DNA from: Mactra quadrangularis
Lineage: Eukaryota; Mollusca; Bivalvia; Venerida; Mactridae
Length of the DNA stretch: 64,000 bases
Direction: 5' to 3'
Assembly (NCBI GenBank): GCA_025267735.1
Contig: CM046294.1
Location: 42,345,570-42,409,569, forward strand
Shown here in pieces: positions 45,107-58,000 of the stretch. Every line of letters begins with the position of its first letter. Within the stretch, counting starts at the first letter, position 1. Both the position numbers and the translations under genes were made by a program. Below the pieces are notes generated by a model. The model was not told the DNA's origin and did no database searches. It saw only the letters and a program-made list of their open reading frames with translations.

Positions 45107-45392
45107 CAGGTGCGGATCCAGGGTTTTTTTCTAGGGGGGGGGGGGTCCAAACTTTTTTTAGGGGGGTCCAAACTTTCGAACCACAACCACATTATACACT
45201 GTTTGCAGAATAACACAGTATATTAATAATAAAAAATACGTAACAATTAGAATTATGATAAAGAGCGAACACGAGGAATTTGCTTCTTGCTACTTCAAAA
45301 TGTCTTACATATAATAAAAACACTGATGGACGGGTACATTCTGGAAATTTCAGGGGGTCCGGGCTACCCTGCCCCTCGCTGGATCCGCTTAG
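45107..45392. mobile_element. MITE with GCGGATCCAG ends and poly-G subterminal runs
   Basis: The left end AGGTGCGGATCCAGGG and right end CTGGATCCGCTTAGG form terminal inverted repeats sharing GCGGATCCAG. Subterminal poly-G runs with GGGGGGTCCAAACTTT follow on the left (two copies), and AGGGGGTCCGGGCTACCCTG lies before the right end. Ends of this kind recur in molluscan and other marine invertebrate genomes. A short target duplication (CATAA/CATTAA) is possible but weak. Confidence 0.75.
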
Positions 45393-46675
45393 GCATTAAG
45401 TTTATGTGTACGGTTGAAGTAGGTTCTAATACATATATGTAGCTTGTTATTTAGTGATTAATCGGCTTTCATGTATTACGACTTAAACATTGTCGATATG
45501 ACAGAGTAAAGAAAAGGCGTTATTTAAAACAATACTAACAAGCATAGATACTACTATTAACGAACTATTATATTAAAATAGTATGCTTAGCAAAAACGAA
45601 AAGAAAAGTAATACTATGGAAAGAATTATATTAACACAATATAATGAAACAAACCTTTTAAATTATCAGACCAGAACGTTATGTTTTATTCTTTATAGTT
45701 GTTTTCTCTTGCCGTTAAAGATTTATATAAACTGACAGACAATATTGTTGAGTATATGAACATTGCAAAACATAAAATCCATTGATTCAAAATTGATACA
45801 TTTGTTCCTAAAAACCCTGATCATACTTCGTACATCGACATTGTCTACTTGCTCCAATAAAAAGTTTAACTACGATATCGCTGTTATGTATTTCAATATA
45901 AATGTCCGTACATTTGTCAAATGCAATATCGAGTTCGATAAAACATATAATGTTACATAACATTGGTAGGATAAGTATCATTAGAAAAATAGTTTTGACA
46001 TGGTATATTGAAAATCAAATGAATTGATCAAGAAAAGCATACATGCGTTTATTTACTAGAAAATAATTCGATAATCGTAAAAAAAAATATTTATGGCGAT
46101 CAGCTCGATAAACTTGCCTCAAAACATTAAATCGAAACGGTGTTGTTTTTTCAAAACGAGTTAAAGGAATTCATTTTTTGGAATCGATAAAAAGACAAAT
46201 AAATATATGTACTTGCCTTCCAGATATGTTGGTTTTGTATATTTCAAAAAAACAATTACAATTCATTTTTTTTAATTATAAAAATCGTTTGAATACAAAT
46301 ATGTTTCATTTAACGATGTAATTTAAAATTACAAACATTGTGTGTTGTTTTGTTAGAATTATTTGTGGGAAAAGAACTTCAAAATGATATCTGGCTATTG
46401 GTAACTGCGTTATATGTCTTATAATAATATTATAACTTTCTCTTTTATCAAAATAAAACAACCACCGATCAGTTTAATGATATTTTCCAGACAATGGTTT
46501 GCGTCAAAATTCTGAACAAATTGAGTGTACTGGGTACAAGTTTTTAGAATTATAAATGTTTTGATTGTCCTTTGGGATAAAATTATTGCCAGAAAAACAA
46601 ACATGACGTTCTTATAAATCCAATATTAGACAATTTTCTTAGAAACTAAAAAAGCAAAACATACAGAAAATGGAA
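45393..46675. other. AT-rich gene-free interval
   Basis: The frames at 45763-45960 and 46419-46604 are unsupported. Confidence 0.35.
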
Positions 46676-46745
46676 CCGATGTATCAGAGTGGTTAAGATT
46701 TCATATTGCAAGCTCTGCGTTAGTTTGAATCACATCTTTAACTCA
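46676..46745 (+). mobile_element. Degenerate tRNA-like SINE head
   Basis: ATGTATCAGAGTGGTTAAGA resembles a Pol III A box with flanks, and GCGTTAGTTTGAATCAC ~35 bp later is a damaged B box. There is no recognisable body and no target duplication. It could also be a tRNA pseudogene. Confidence 0.35.
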
Positions 46746-46799
46746 ATTATTTCGTAGTTGTGTTTCTTAATTAAGAATCATTCTAACTGTTCAGTAGAG

Positions 46800-46885
46800 T
46801 TGTAATCGATTCTATCGATATCGGTGTATCGTCGATATTTATTTTCGATCAATAATCGATATAAAATTTGAAATATCGATAATAA
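46800..46885. repeat. ATCGAT-rich cryptic repeat
   Basis: Repeated ATCGAT/TCGATA words on both strands (AATCGATTCTATCGATATCG; CGATCAATAATCGATATAA). These allow stem formation, but no unit length is regular. Confidence 0.6.
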
Positions 46886-47711
46886 AGCCTATGTAGATAA
46901 AGGTATAAACGTGTTACAATTTTCAAGACGAGTTTTTTGTAGTGAGCTGAAACAGTTGCGCTGTCATACATGTAATATAAACGGATAATACAAAATCACT
47001 TTGTGATAGATATTTTTGACTTGCTATTTTTGTTTTTTTAAATTATTATCAAAACAATTCATTTTTACCAACTACTTACCAGATAGAACATAGTGACGAG
47101 TTTTTTTATAATAAATATATAATAAATTGATAAACCAAATGTGTCTGCATTGATTTTTGCTATAAAAAGATATAAGAAAATATACAACAAAATACAAGTG
47201 TAAAGAAACTTTTGGACTCCAGTGTATAGTGTCGAGTGTTAAGCATTTGTTCATTAATTATGTTGTAAATTGAATTTCTAAATTTGACACGGACCAGTTC
47301 GAACGCATTGTGGTCATATAATTGCCTTAGTCAAGCGATTTTCTTAGTATGTGTTGATTAGTTTTGTGATAATATCTTAATTGTTTGTACTCTCATTGTC
47401 AGAAAAGTTTATCAATGCATCTATCTGAAGTACATTCTTTCGGATAGAACCATGTACTTAGTAAGCATAGCCATAGTTTATTTAGTCCAAACATTGACAG
47501 TTAATGGATATGGCAGATAGTTTGTTTTAAATGTGGGCCAATACCATCTCCAGCGATAAAAGAATGAAATTATTTTGTTCAAATTGCATTGTGCTTTGCC
47601 TGATTATACAACTATCAATTGACAAACTTTAAGTGTAGTTAGAACAAAATCTAAAACAATAGGATACAAGCATAAACTATCTCATAAAAATCACTAATAA
47701 CATGTAATATA
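46886..47711. other. Gene-free interval
   Basis: Nothing supportable is seen. Confidence 0.35.
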
Positions 47712-47852
47712 TAATCGCTTTTGTATTCAAACAGAAACGTTGCAAATCCAAAAATAAACACAAAGGGTTTCAAGTGTAAAAAAATCCTAACACAATCAAT
47801 CACTAAACACCAGTAATCACTTTTTTATTCAAACAGAAACGTTACTGATCCT
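47712..47852 (+). repeat. Direct repeat, two copies 102 bp apart
   Basis: TAATCGCTTTTGTATTCAAA at 47712 recurs as TAATCACTTTTTTATTCAAA at 47814. Both continue CAGAAACGTT and end ATCC. Confidence 0.85.
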
Positions 47853-48139
47853 ATGTTTTTTCAGTGTCGTAAGGGACATGCCTCCCAATTGCGTTTCAAA
47901 TTAAGTATCTTCCGCTTGAATTAGTCGCATTGTCATCAGCATGCATGCTACATTCAATAAACCAATCTCTAATGTCACTTTTAATCAAATTTTACAATAA
48001 CAAAAACTTTAAATAATGTATTGTTCAAATATTTATGGACTTTTCTATTGAAAGAGTTTTAAATATCTTAAGCATGAGAAATGTGTTATGGCCCCCAAAC
48101 CCGATTTATAGTTAAATAGTTTATAGTTAAAATGACTTT

Positions 48140-48379
48140 ATGTCTCATATAGTTGTCATAAACAATAATAAAGGACACATCATGCAAAGAATGTTTAGTG
48201 AAACTCAAAATTCTGTTGTATTTCAGTATCATACACGGCCATATTCAATAACAAATGTTTTAACTGAACGACAAGTTCATAAAACCAATAACTTTGCTGC
48301 AAACATTTCCGTAGCCTTTAGAGCAATTGATGAATTATTGAATACAATCGAATTTAACCATTGCACCGTATTTACATAG
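48140..48379 (+). CDS. Hypothetical 79-aa ORF, doubtful
   Basis: ATG 48140 to TAG at about 48379. The composition is balanced and hydrophilic, with an amphipathic C-terminal stretch (AFRAIDELLNTIEFNHC), so it looks less random than most frames here. There is no homologue, splice site or promoter evidence. It stands alone, with gene-free DNA on both sides. Confidence 0.12.
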   Translation: MSHIVVINNNKGHIMQRMFSETQNSVVFQYHTRPYSITNVLTERQVHKTNNFAANISVAFRAIDELLNTIEFNHCTVFT

Positions 48380-49550
48380 TAAACTCATATTTATTTGCAG
48401 AAAAGATATAAAGATAATGAAATTAAATTGATTTAGCCCATGGCAGCACGTTTTTTAAGCTTTAAAATATATCTTATATTACACAATGTTTTGATAAAAC
48501 ATTGATTGTCGAATGTTGACATTCCAGATGAAGGGGTGTCTAATGGTATCAACATATAGTTTGGCATTGTAAACCTCCAGTTCATTGTGTTCCAGTGCTC
48601 ATTGACTAAACTTTTAGGCATATATGAATGTATTATTGGAATGATGAGTTTTTACTTCTTACATGTCATGTTGTTTTAAAGTATCAACAATGTTTCAATA
48701 TTCAAATCATTGACTATGGACAGTTGCTTTCATTTGGGGCGAATTTGTAGCAAGTATTTCGACTACATATATATTTAAAATATGAACTAACTTTTGTATA
48801 TTCAAATATGAAAACATCTAAATTATCCTTAAATCCGAAAGTATTGACCTTAACGTATGTTTAAAAGAACAACAGCTAGTTTAAAGCTTACTTTCAGATG
48901 CATATTCGTTTTTTGACTATTTAATTAATAAATACAAAGCTAACCACAATGTCAATTGCAGACCTTTCAATTAAGGACTATGTAAAAGTTGAAATTACAG
49001 AAAGGTACCTTTAAGTACCGGCCCACAAAAAGTTGGTTAGGGTAAATGCAGTGCTAAAATATCATAATGTTTAATCATCCCTCTTCCCTAAAATCTTTTG
49101 GACCAGGCAATATTAGCGTAGGTACTTCACATCACCTGTGAATACAGAAAAAAATACGTTATTTTCTGTGCAAGTTTCCTTTTATTCTTGCGAACAATTT
49201 CAGAATACATATGCATATATTGAATGCAATCATTTTACTCTAGATGCACTGAGGCTTACAATTTCTGTATCTGTGAGTGAATTTACATATATGAACTAAC
49301 AAACAAGTGGGCTCTGTAATCAAAAGTTGGGTGTCCATTTTGTGTGTGTTAAAAACTTATTCATTACACATCTTTGCGGAAGTCAGGGGCTAATCACAAA
49401 AACGTGTGTACATACGCGAACTGAACTTCTATCAAAAGATTGCAAGATTTCGATGAAATGTCTTAAGAATGGTTTATTTTTTATGAAGTTATCACTATAT
49501 ATGTCTGTAGATTTGTTGATTTATTGTTTTAAGGTATGTATTTGACGTCA
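48380..49550. other. Gene-free interval before the direct duplication
   Basis: Nothing supportable. The 49327-49545 frame ends just before the duplication boundary and is not kept. Confidence 0.35.
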
Positions 49551-49604
49551 CGTAGGAACTTTTTTGAGCCTAATTACTTTATTTTGACATCCATCGGTTC
49601 CGTC

Positions 49605-49856
49605 TTAAATTGGTCGATGTTTTGTTAGCAGATGTTCCTTTATTGTGTCATACCACCTTTGTTTAAATTGGCCGTGTATTGAAAAATCAAGAGTATGGTG
49701 GCTCGGTATAGCCCTCGTGCATTTTCTTCGAGAGCTTCCAATCTCCGTTTGTGAAATTGTTCGTTGAAAGTGGAACATATTGTATTCTTTAAATGTTTTG
49801 TAGTTTATAATGTATTGTAAACAAATCATGTGACCAAAATTTGAGGGCTTCACCAC
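49605..49856 (-). CDS. Hypothetical ORF, 83 codons (unit 1)
   Basis: Minus-strand frame of protein-like composition ending HGQFKQRWYDTIKEHLL...HRPI. The copy in unit 2 (58494-58745) is open over the same length with one replacement (Glu to Gly) near the C-terminus. Just upstream, in another frame, lies a second open frame (49868-50053), so they may be two parts of one frame-shifted gene. At >99% identity between copies, conservation says nothing about selection. No family is recognised. Confidence 0.2.
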   Translation of the reverse strand: MVKPSNFGHMICLQYIINYKTFKEYNMFHFQRTISQTEIGSSRRKCTRAIPSHHTLDFSIHGQFKQRWYDTIKEHLLTKHRPI

Positions 49857-49867
49857 TTGTAAATGAC

Positions 49868-50053
49868 TTAAGTCAAATCGTATTGTAGCAAAGATTTTAA
49901 GTTTCGAATGAGCCTTTGAAATTCTCTCATCGTAAACGTAAGTTCGACGTAAGTAAGTAATTTCGGAAATTTTGCTATCTTACGTAAGATTCTTATGAAA
50001 CAGTCCCAGTTCTTTATCAGCCCTGCGTTCAGTAAGCATTTAACGTTAGTCAA
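49868..50053 (-). CDS. Hypothetical ORF, 61 codons (unit 1)
   Basis: Minus-strand frame with a basic, amphipathic translation (FIRILRKIAKFPKLLTYVEL; REFQRLIRNLKSLLQ). It is identical in unit 2 (58757-58942). It ends 12 bp before the next ORF (49605-49856), in a different frame. TTACGTAAG and related words repeat along the DNA (TACTTACTTACGTCGAACTTACG on the minus strand), so part of the composition reflects a simple-sequence pattern. Unknown. Confidence 0.18.
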   Translation of the reverse strand: MTNVKCLLNAGLIKNWDCFIRILRKIAKFPKLLTYVELTFTMREFQRLIRNLKSLLQYDLT

Positions 50054-52639
50054 TCACCGTTACCGTTACGAACGGTTAATTGAACGATCCGTTGAAGCGC
50101 AAACGTTTAAAGATAGCGGACAAGAGAATCTTTACTTCATTTTATTAAAAAAATTCTAAGAGGAGGAATTGTTTTCTTGTTTACTTGTTTTTTGTAAATT
50201 TATTGATCTAAATCAACGGGAGTAACACTGTGCCGACTTCGTTGTAATGGCAGTTACTAATTTGCACAATATACTGGCACTATTTTGTTTCAGGTTGTTT
50301 CATACTCGCGTACTATATACTTAAACCGTTTGCTGTTTGCCTGAAACGTTTTCCGCTAACAGGCCGTTCAATAATGACATTAGTGAATTTTACCTATTTT
50401 AAGTGTGTACCTTTCATTACCTGTGTCCATTATTGGACACCGTACTTTTTGTTTGTACTACTTCTTTTGTGTAAAGTTGTATTTTGGACATGTTGAAAAT
50501 TATGAATTTTAGTATATAGAGATATTTTATTATACTGATTTCAGACAATGTATACATTAATTTGTATTTTTAACTCTTAGTGCATCTGTACGGGGATGTA
50601 AACAATCTGATTGTAAGATTTTATTTTAACTGTTTTCACTGTACTTCATGTAAACTTGCACAAAAGTTTACATGTTTAAACTCACTTTTTTTCATAAAAA
50701 ATAAACATTACTAAACCACTTTTTTGATATGTTTCTATTAAACTTACTTATTTATTTCATTAGGATTAAAATGAAAACTGACATTTATGAAAATTATTTG
50801 TAAATTTCAATTTTTGCAACCACACCTATTTTCAAGTCATGAAGGACATTCGTAAATTGCATAGTCCTTAAATCACCATACAAAGGATACACTCACGGTA
50901 CGCACGGCTTGTTAAATCAAATATAGATAATGTAATAAGTATTGAATACCCCATTAAAAGTGGGAATTAATTTGACAAAATAATTTATATATTTTAAGTT
51001 AAAACATTAATATCAAGTTTATGCACAAATAATTATAGAACCGCGTCGTGCCTCGTGGTGCAATAATATAGCGCACGATTTAGATCCTTAGGTCCTTTAC
51101 TATTTCGATTCGTTGTCGTTAGTGGTAATAACCTTTCAAACTTTTTCTGCAAAAGTTTCTATTAAGTATTAAATTCTATACTTATTTTCTTCAAAAAGCT
51201 TAGATGAGTGCTAGCAAAATTAAAATATTAGTTGATGGCAACGTTAGTCCTGTTTTTCGTATATCAAATTTATTTGTAAAATCTACGAGCTATCAATATA
51301 ATAAACATGATAAATCATATTTTTTTACTTCCAGCTATGTATAAGCTTTCAAAAAAATACCAGTGGATTTTGTTCATTATATACAGGTTTATCTTAATTA
51401 AACATGACCTACATTAATATATGTAAATGAAATCATAAGACGTTTCGCTGTTTTTGCTAAACCTTTTAATCCATGCCACTAACTGGTTAGTTATATAAAC
51501 ATTTTTATTATATATTTTCTATTTAGTAATCAGTATCTTCATTGATATTCTGTAAATTCACGTGAAACGGAATTTCTGAGCTGTGATCTATAGCCATTTA
51601 CATGATCTCCAACTTTCGGGTAAAACATTTAAAAACATATGTATTCTCAAGGAGAAACTAAATGATTATCTAAATAAGTTTTTTTTTTCCATTCAATAAT
51701 AATGTTTTTAAGCTCATCGTGAAGATTTCCCTTGACAATATAAATACCAGTCAATAGGTCTCATCGGAAATTTACATAAGGAAATAGAAGTGTGAATTCT
51801 AGTTAAAGCCTAATCAAATCAATTTAGAATAATTGAAAGAAAGTGGTCTAATTTGACTCCTACTATCGCCGACGACTGTTGTATTAATGTCATTACGAGC
51901 GATTTTGTCTAATACATATGTACTTAGTAACTGTTCTCTTAAGTTATCTTGAGTGGCACATATGTCTTTAATGAAATTTTAGCTTAGTCCTTTGTAAACT
52001 CGAAAGAAGCGAAAAATAAGATATGTTTTAAGCTATATTAGATTCGTTGGTTTAAAACAGAGTAATATGTGGACATTATTTACAGACTTTTAATATAGAA
52101 CTTGCATTAGCGTTTAAATCTATTTTACTCTGGTATTCTGATCAACATGTCTGCGAGTTGTAATTGAATTGTATTTCTCTTTCGTATTTGCAGTCTCATA
52201 GACGCATTTGGTAATTCTGCAAATAAAAATCAAACCGACAACTGTACTAAAATAATAAAGTAACAAAATTCCTGTAAAATATATAGCTTTGCGTATTCAT
52301 AAAGATATATAAATGTCGGGACAAACTGCCAGACAAAATAATTATTCAAGAATTTAAGACAAAATTCGTAATACATAATGTTTAACAATTCTTTGACGAA
52401 GACGACAAAAGTCCAACTATGAAGGACAGAATGTATTTAAATAATTTATGATGGCAATTAATCTTGATATTTTTGACGTTCACGGAACTTTATATGCATT
52501 GAATTTGAGTCTACCTACTAAGTCATGTTATTTCTAAGTACTTTTACGTTAATATGAATTTATTTAGAAGCAATATCTTAACGTCAAGAAGTCTAGACGG
52601 TTGAGATATATAAAACAATTGACGGCACATTGGTTTTAA
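50054..52639. other. AT-rich gene-free interval (unit 1)
   Basis: No ORF or SINE is supported. The same stretch is present in unit 2 at 58943-61525. Confidence 0.4.
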
Positions 52640-52914
52640 TTTATGAAATATTTATACCTCGAGGAAATATTTCATGCTTTTCCAAATCAGACAGTTCAAT
52701 CGGCCATTTTATTTGTTTAAGAGTCCCAGTTTGAAAAAATGTATTGTTAAGTAGCGCTAGAATTGGTTGTAATATTTTTGTAAAAAATGCATTCGGAACT
52801 TGTCTGCCATTCACTAGGAATAACCTCAGACATATTAGGACGCCATTTTGAAACTACCTTTGCGTCACATGCCCAAACAAAATACCTATACGATGTTGAA
52901 GTAAACAAATCCAC
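52640..52914 (-). pseudogene. Frame-broken version of the 90-codon ORF of unit 2
   Basis: Corresponds to 61528-61800, but an extra G at about 52751 (GTTAAGTAGCG against GTTAATAGCG in unit 2) shifts the frame. One of two near-identical copies being broken by a single base argues that this ORF is not under strong constraint, or that one copy holds a sequencing error. Confidence 0.25.
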
Positions 52915-53229
52915 GATTGTTAAGGCAGTGATAAATGGTTTTAGTCAAAAAAATGAATTGTACGACTAAATTGTATCAACTGAACAATATATAGTCAAAT
53001 TTACAGTACAAGAAATGTATTTACGTGTTTACGACAAGAACTATTTTGCATAACCGCTACGTGATTCTCCTCGCGTATGGAGTAACAACCCTAGGATGTT
53101 AGTGAACACCACGAATCCATCCGAGATTATTTATTCAATGAATGGTCGAGGTGCTCCGAATGTAGAAACTGAAGCCTCTATAAAACCATTGGATGTGCTT
53201 ACTTATCGTTATGATATGACAGAGTATTA

Positions 53230-53439
53230 TTGAAAGACATCCTACCTCAATATAATAAGTCTTTTGCTACAAGATTGTATTTACCACCTCCAGCAAGTGT
53301 GCTTGAATTATTTATAAGAATAATATTGTTAGCATTCAAGAGGCAACCCAGATGGCTGGGAAAAACTTTAGCATTTCTTCAAGGATACTCGTATGATATC
53401 AAGTTGAGTTGCTTAGGGCATAGACAAATATTTTATTAA
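53230..53439 (+). CDS. Hypothetical 69-aa ORF, doubtful (unit 1)
   Basis: ATG 53230 to TAA. It includes a proline-rich then hydrophobic stretch (LYLPPPASVLELFIRIILLAF) and a basic segment. It is identical in unit 2 (62116-62325). No domain is recognised. Confidence 0.13.
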   Translation: MKDILPQYNKSFATRLYLPPPASVLELFIRIILLAFKRQPRWLGKTLAFLQGYSYDIKLSCLGHRQIFY

Positions 53440-53900
53440 TTTCAACTAGTATTTCGTTCTAAGTCCTATTCAGAGACACATCTGTATCATTGTTTAGTAA
53501 AATATGTTCAGTTAAGCAAACTGAAGTTTCAAACTTACATATAAACTCATTAATAATAATGCCTCATTAAAATGACACTGTTTTGTTATGACGTGAATCG
53601 CGTGCTATCCCTCGACAACTGACAGCTTACCTCAATGTATATTCGTGTCTAAACTAATGAGAACATTCGTATATGGAGACGTATTGAATGTTACTACATG
53701 TTTACACAAAAACATATAAACGCATAATGCACATATTTATTTTTATGACGGTTTTTAATATGTCATTAACGTGTGAATTGGCATTATTACATTTTACATG
53801 ACATTTTACCTTTATTGCTTAACGTAATTCATATACATTTGCAATAATGTCTAAAAATATCATCTTTCCTACGTCTCATTTAAAATCAATTATGGTAGCT

Positions 53901-54040
53901 GTCAGCCACTAACAAACTAAGCATTTGATAACTTGTTAACATCTAAATCTATAAATTTAGCCTTTCCAGGAGCAGTGAGATTCACTGACCGCTATGATAT
54001 GGCCAATACAAAGCGTCTGCATTAAATCAAACAAAACACA
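53901..54040 (+). mobile_element. SINE type A, 5'-truncated (unit 1)
   Basis: 3' half only: GTCAGCCACTAACAAACTAA, the CTAAATCTATAAATTTAG hairpin, CCTTTCCAGGAGCAGTGAG, CACTGACCGCTATGATATGG, and a tail merging into a CA/TA/GATA microsatellite (54035-54069). Confidence 0.85.
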
Positions 54041-54069
54041 CACACACATATATATAGATAGATAGATAC
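54035..54069 (+). repeat. Compound microsatellite (AC)n(TA)n(GATA)n
   Basis: Grown from the SINE tail. Unit 2 has about two more AC repeats (62922-62959), one of the few differences between the duplicated units. Confidence 0.95.
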
Positions 54070-54247
54070 TTACAGTCAATACAATGACAGACTAATGGCT
54101 AAGAATAATCTCGTCTTGTCTCATGCAGTAAACTTACAATCTATAAACCAAACGTCTATTTACCACAATCAAGAAGTTGATTAAACAATCTGCCAAGTTA
54201 TTGTCCTTAGTTGTAAGATCAGACAGAGTTCAAACCAATCTAATTTA

Positions 54248-54640
54248 ACCCCTATCTAAAATTCTCCGCTCGGCTACACGCTCATTTAAGATCTGACATT
54301 TTTTATGAGGGTCAAGTTTGATGAATACCACGATATCATGTCATTTTTTCATTATATTTTTTATGACACAATCATGTTAAATAACTTGATTACATCGTTT
54401 ACTTCACGTCATTTGAAAAGAGCCGTCCAATTGCAGCCTGTAAACAACACCACCGTCAAATAGGCTTTCAACCCTTGGTTTAAACTACGAAATCTGAAGC
54501 AATTAATATGTATCGTCTAGATGAAAGCAACGCATTGATTGGTCGACACAAGCGTCAACTCGAAGTCACCCTCGAAGCGAGCATATTAGATCCCATAAGA
54601 CAGCAGTCTATAGGATATATGTTTACGGAGACTGAATCAA
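54248..54640 (+). repeat. R-family dispersed repeat, copy 4 (unit 1)
   Basis: Shares with copies 1-3: TCCGCTCGGCTACACGCTCA, AGATCTGACATTTTTTATGA, GAGCCGTCCAATTGCAGCCT, CGTCTAGATGAAAGCAACGC, ATTGATTGGTCGACA, TTTACGGAGACTGA. It is the most diverged copy. The 81-codon frame 54508-54753 starts inside it and is probably a by-product. Confidence 0.85.
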
Positions 54641-54780
54641 ACATACCATACAATAGCCAGTTGATTTCATTAATACTACTTTTCATTCATCAACCACCTT
54701 GCAATAGGAATAATCAAAACATGGCATTGCGGAAAGTAAAGTTGATAATTTAGGCAACACAGATCAGACTAGCTGACTAT

Positions 54781-55002
54781 ATGATATTCCAGTACTTACA
54801 TTATTTGAATGTGAAAATAAAAACAAATACAAACACATATATAATTCGTATTTGGAACAATACTTACCCAGAAGAAAGCAACAAAGGCACACGACAATAT
54901 TATAAATGCAAACTATATGTTTTAATTCACTCGTTTAAAATGTATGGTATGCGATTAAATCTTTATAACATACTGCGTAAAGCCAAGTATGAATTTAAAT
55001 AA
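54781..55002 (+). CDS. Hypothetical 73-aa ORF, doubtful (unit 1)
   Basis: A basic, tyrosine- and asparagine-rich frame from ATG 54781 to TAA at 55000-55002 (for example YPEESNKGTRQYYKCKLYVL). The unit 2 copy (63671-63892) differs by one synonymous base. It lies just downstream of R copy 4. No family is recognised. Confidence 0.15.
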   Translation: MIFQYLHYLNVKIKTNTNTYIIRIWNNTYPEESNKGTRQYYKCKLYVLIHSFKMYGMRLNLYNILRKAKYEFK

Positions 55003-58000
55003 TATTATACTTGCTTTGTCTTCTATTTTTGATAAAACCAGTAGCATGGAGAGAATGAGAAATTCCAGATTATAGTAAATAATGTTGTAAATCGAACTAA
55101 TCTCAGGAGCTCAGACATACGTATCTGCATTTCTTATGATTTCGTATAACAGTGGTGATTTAGCCAATGCATCAACGAGACCGATAACCATTGCACTCTT
55201 TTATATTTATTGTTAGCTGCAATACCAGATTTATCATTGATCAGTAATGTGTCGTTTAATTGAGTTATCTTCATTTAGATAGTATGTAATAGTTTGTCTT
55301 TCTCACGATTGAATGTCTGTACGGACCGATAAAACGTTATCTACCAAAGTCGATTATATTTATACTATTAGCTATATTAATGCTTTGGGATACCAGTTTC
55401 AATTTGGATTTTATGACTGAACGATAAAATTGGTGTGTAAGGCTTCAGTATTTTTTATATCGCATGTCAACTTTATGCGATATTTACACTTAGCTACAAA
55501 TAACAACTCATTAAAAACTTGGGTACCTATTTACTTGATAGATTAAAAACTGCAAAATTCGAAATTTGACATTATTGTAACCAGTCATTTGCCTAAAAAT
55601 TTATTGAATTAATTACTGTGTTTTATTGTTTCTGTTGTTTAAATGTTTTATACTCTTTTTTATAGATTCTGCAATATTTAGACTACTAGAGAACAAAATG
55701 AGCAATTACCAGAAACTCGGAATGATGGAATTAATATTGAATCATTTGTTTTTGTGCATTAGAATTTTCAACGAATATTGAATGTTGTAAATAGGGTGGG
55801 CTTTTAAATTCTGATATCAGATGCATTTGTTTTGGACTTTGTCTTGGCTATGAGGTCAAGAAATGTAGTTTCATTGTAACTGAATACTTTATCATTTTTT
55901 CAAATGTATACAATGTGTATTAAAAGTAACTATTTTTATAACAAGATTCAATGATATGTGTACATGAGAATAACTTGATACCAATCTTAATGATATTCTA
56001 TGTAAACTATGTCTCGTGATATCCTGAACGAGCAATAGCTAGGACTGTCCTCTTTGATGGTTAGAATTCAGTAAATAGCTTTATCACGCAATGTCAAATG
56101 TCATTAGTTTATTCTTAAAACGAAAGAAGAAAGTTATCAGTAATGGATGCTAAAGTACAACATCGTATTGGTTACTTTAATGCTACGTATTAAGTTTTCA
56201 TGAATGAAATGCAGATGTTTTGATGACAGAAAGTCAGATTGAATACAATGATGACTCGCAATGCTGATAAAATTAATAGTATATTAAACTTTCACTCTAA
56301 CAATCTGCGTTTTAAGTACCTGGCAAGATCAGGGTTTCTAGTAAGGACATTCATTTCCAAGAACATATTGCAATAATATTGTTTTCTGTATAGGAATAAT
56401 GTTAGAGGACAAATATCAATTAGAATAAAAGATCCCTATCTGTGTAAAGATCGGTCGGATCGAGGTTATTTTTTTGTTAAAGTTAAGCTCATTTCAAATT
56501 GACATTGATATGTCGAATGTGTCAATAAACATTGTTCTAAACTTAAAACATCCATGCAAAATTCATAATTATGAATATTTGCATGTCCGTTTCAAGTTCT
56601 TTTAAGTAGTGTATTCGTAAAATAAGAGTACACTCGTGAGCATTACTTCATGAGTTAGAAAAAAATCCATTGCACGGTAATGACATTTCAATTTAATGGT
56701 GATTCCAACGGGTTAATAATTTGCCTCCATGGGTAAAATGCAAACGTAAAACAAATAATGATGTTTTATTATATTAACAATAAAAAGCTTCAATGGAAGA
56801 GAACATTATCCTTTTAGACAAAACTTTTGTTAGCATAAAAACACAAATTGATTTAAGAAACAAAATTTTAGTATAAAAAGGAGATACAAGACACATGTCA
56901 AGCTCGTTATAAACATAATTTGACGACATATACATTCATGTAGGAAGGTTGGCTCCTCTAAAACAGTTTTTCATATCGTTATAGTCTATTAAATGACGAA
57001 GAAGAAATTAATGTAAACACAGTTCCATGATAGGCTGAACTCATAACTTCCCAACTATATTACAGGGACTTTGTCCTATTTTCCATTTAGAAACGATTAT
57101 ACAATAGTTCATACATTGAGACAAACGGCCCTATGTAAATATAGCCAACTTTGAAACATTCTTGAATGTTTGCTTCCAGTTTTAGAATTAAATTCAAACT
57201 TCATACGCTCACATTGTTAAAAATATAAACTGGCACCAAAAACAATTATATCATGTCTTTATATAAAAATGTTTTTGTTTGCGTTCTGATCTAAAACTCT
57301 AAAATACTAACTAGACAAAGACACCACTTAATATGAGTGCACTATTTGGTTATCAGGAAGATCATTCTGTATAAACCAATTTTGTAAACATGGCGTGATA
57401 TTTGTACTTATATTTTTAGACTCATCTGTGTATGAGAAAACACGTAAGTCCGCAATATGGTGGTGCACATTTTAATATAATTTATTAACGTTAATAAAAT
57501 CAAGTCTTCATAATATGTGACTCAGTAGATAAGAGTGTATATAATAAGGATTTGCTTTATATAAAAAAAATATAAAAAATCTTCATTCCCGTTTTAGACA
57601 ACTTGACTCTTCTTTTTATAGACTGAGGTGTCAATTTTAAAAAAATCACCTATGTTGGATTAAGACGTCAAAAATTAAAACCGCAGTTCAAATACTGAAT
57701 TTAGCAAATGTGTTTTGTACGTTATTATTTGTAGTGTCGGGTTTCAAAGAAATAACAAAGCTAAAGAAGAATTCAAATAAACAAAAACAATGCTTTATCT
57801 AGAAATAGTACACCTCAAATAAACATATGTTATGAAAAAATGAACTACTTTGGAAATAAGAAAAACATAGAAAGCTATGTATTGTTTGGAGCTTTCCGAG
57901 GCATTTCGATGTTTGCTTAAGTCATAGTGTACTTGTCAAATTTTTGTTAACTTTAGTGGTCTTGTCAATTTCTGCCAACCTTAAAACCAAGTACAACGCA

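Noticed and set aside
54508..54753. 81-codon ORF (and its copy at 63398-63643)
   Set aside because: It begins inside the R-family repeat. The homologous copies at 15.7, 18.4 and 22.8 kb do not keep the frame.
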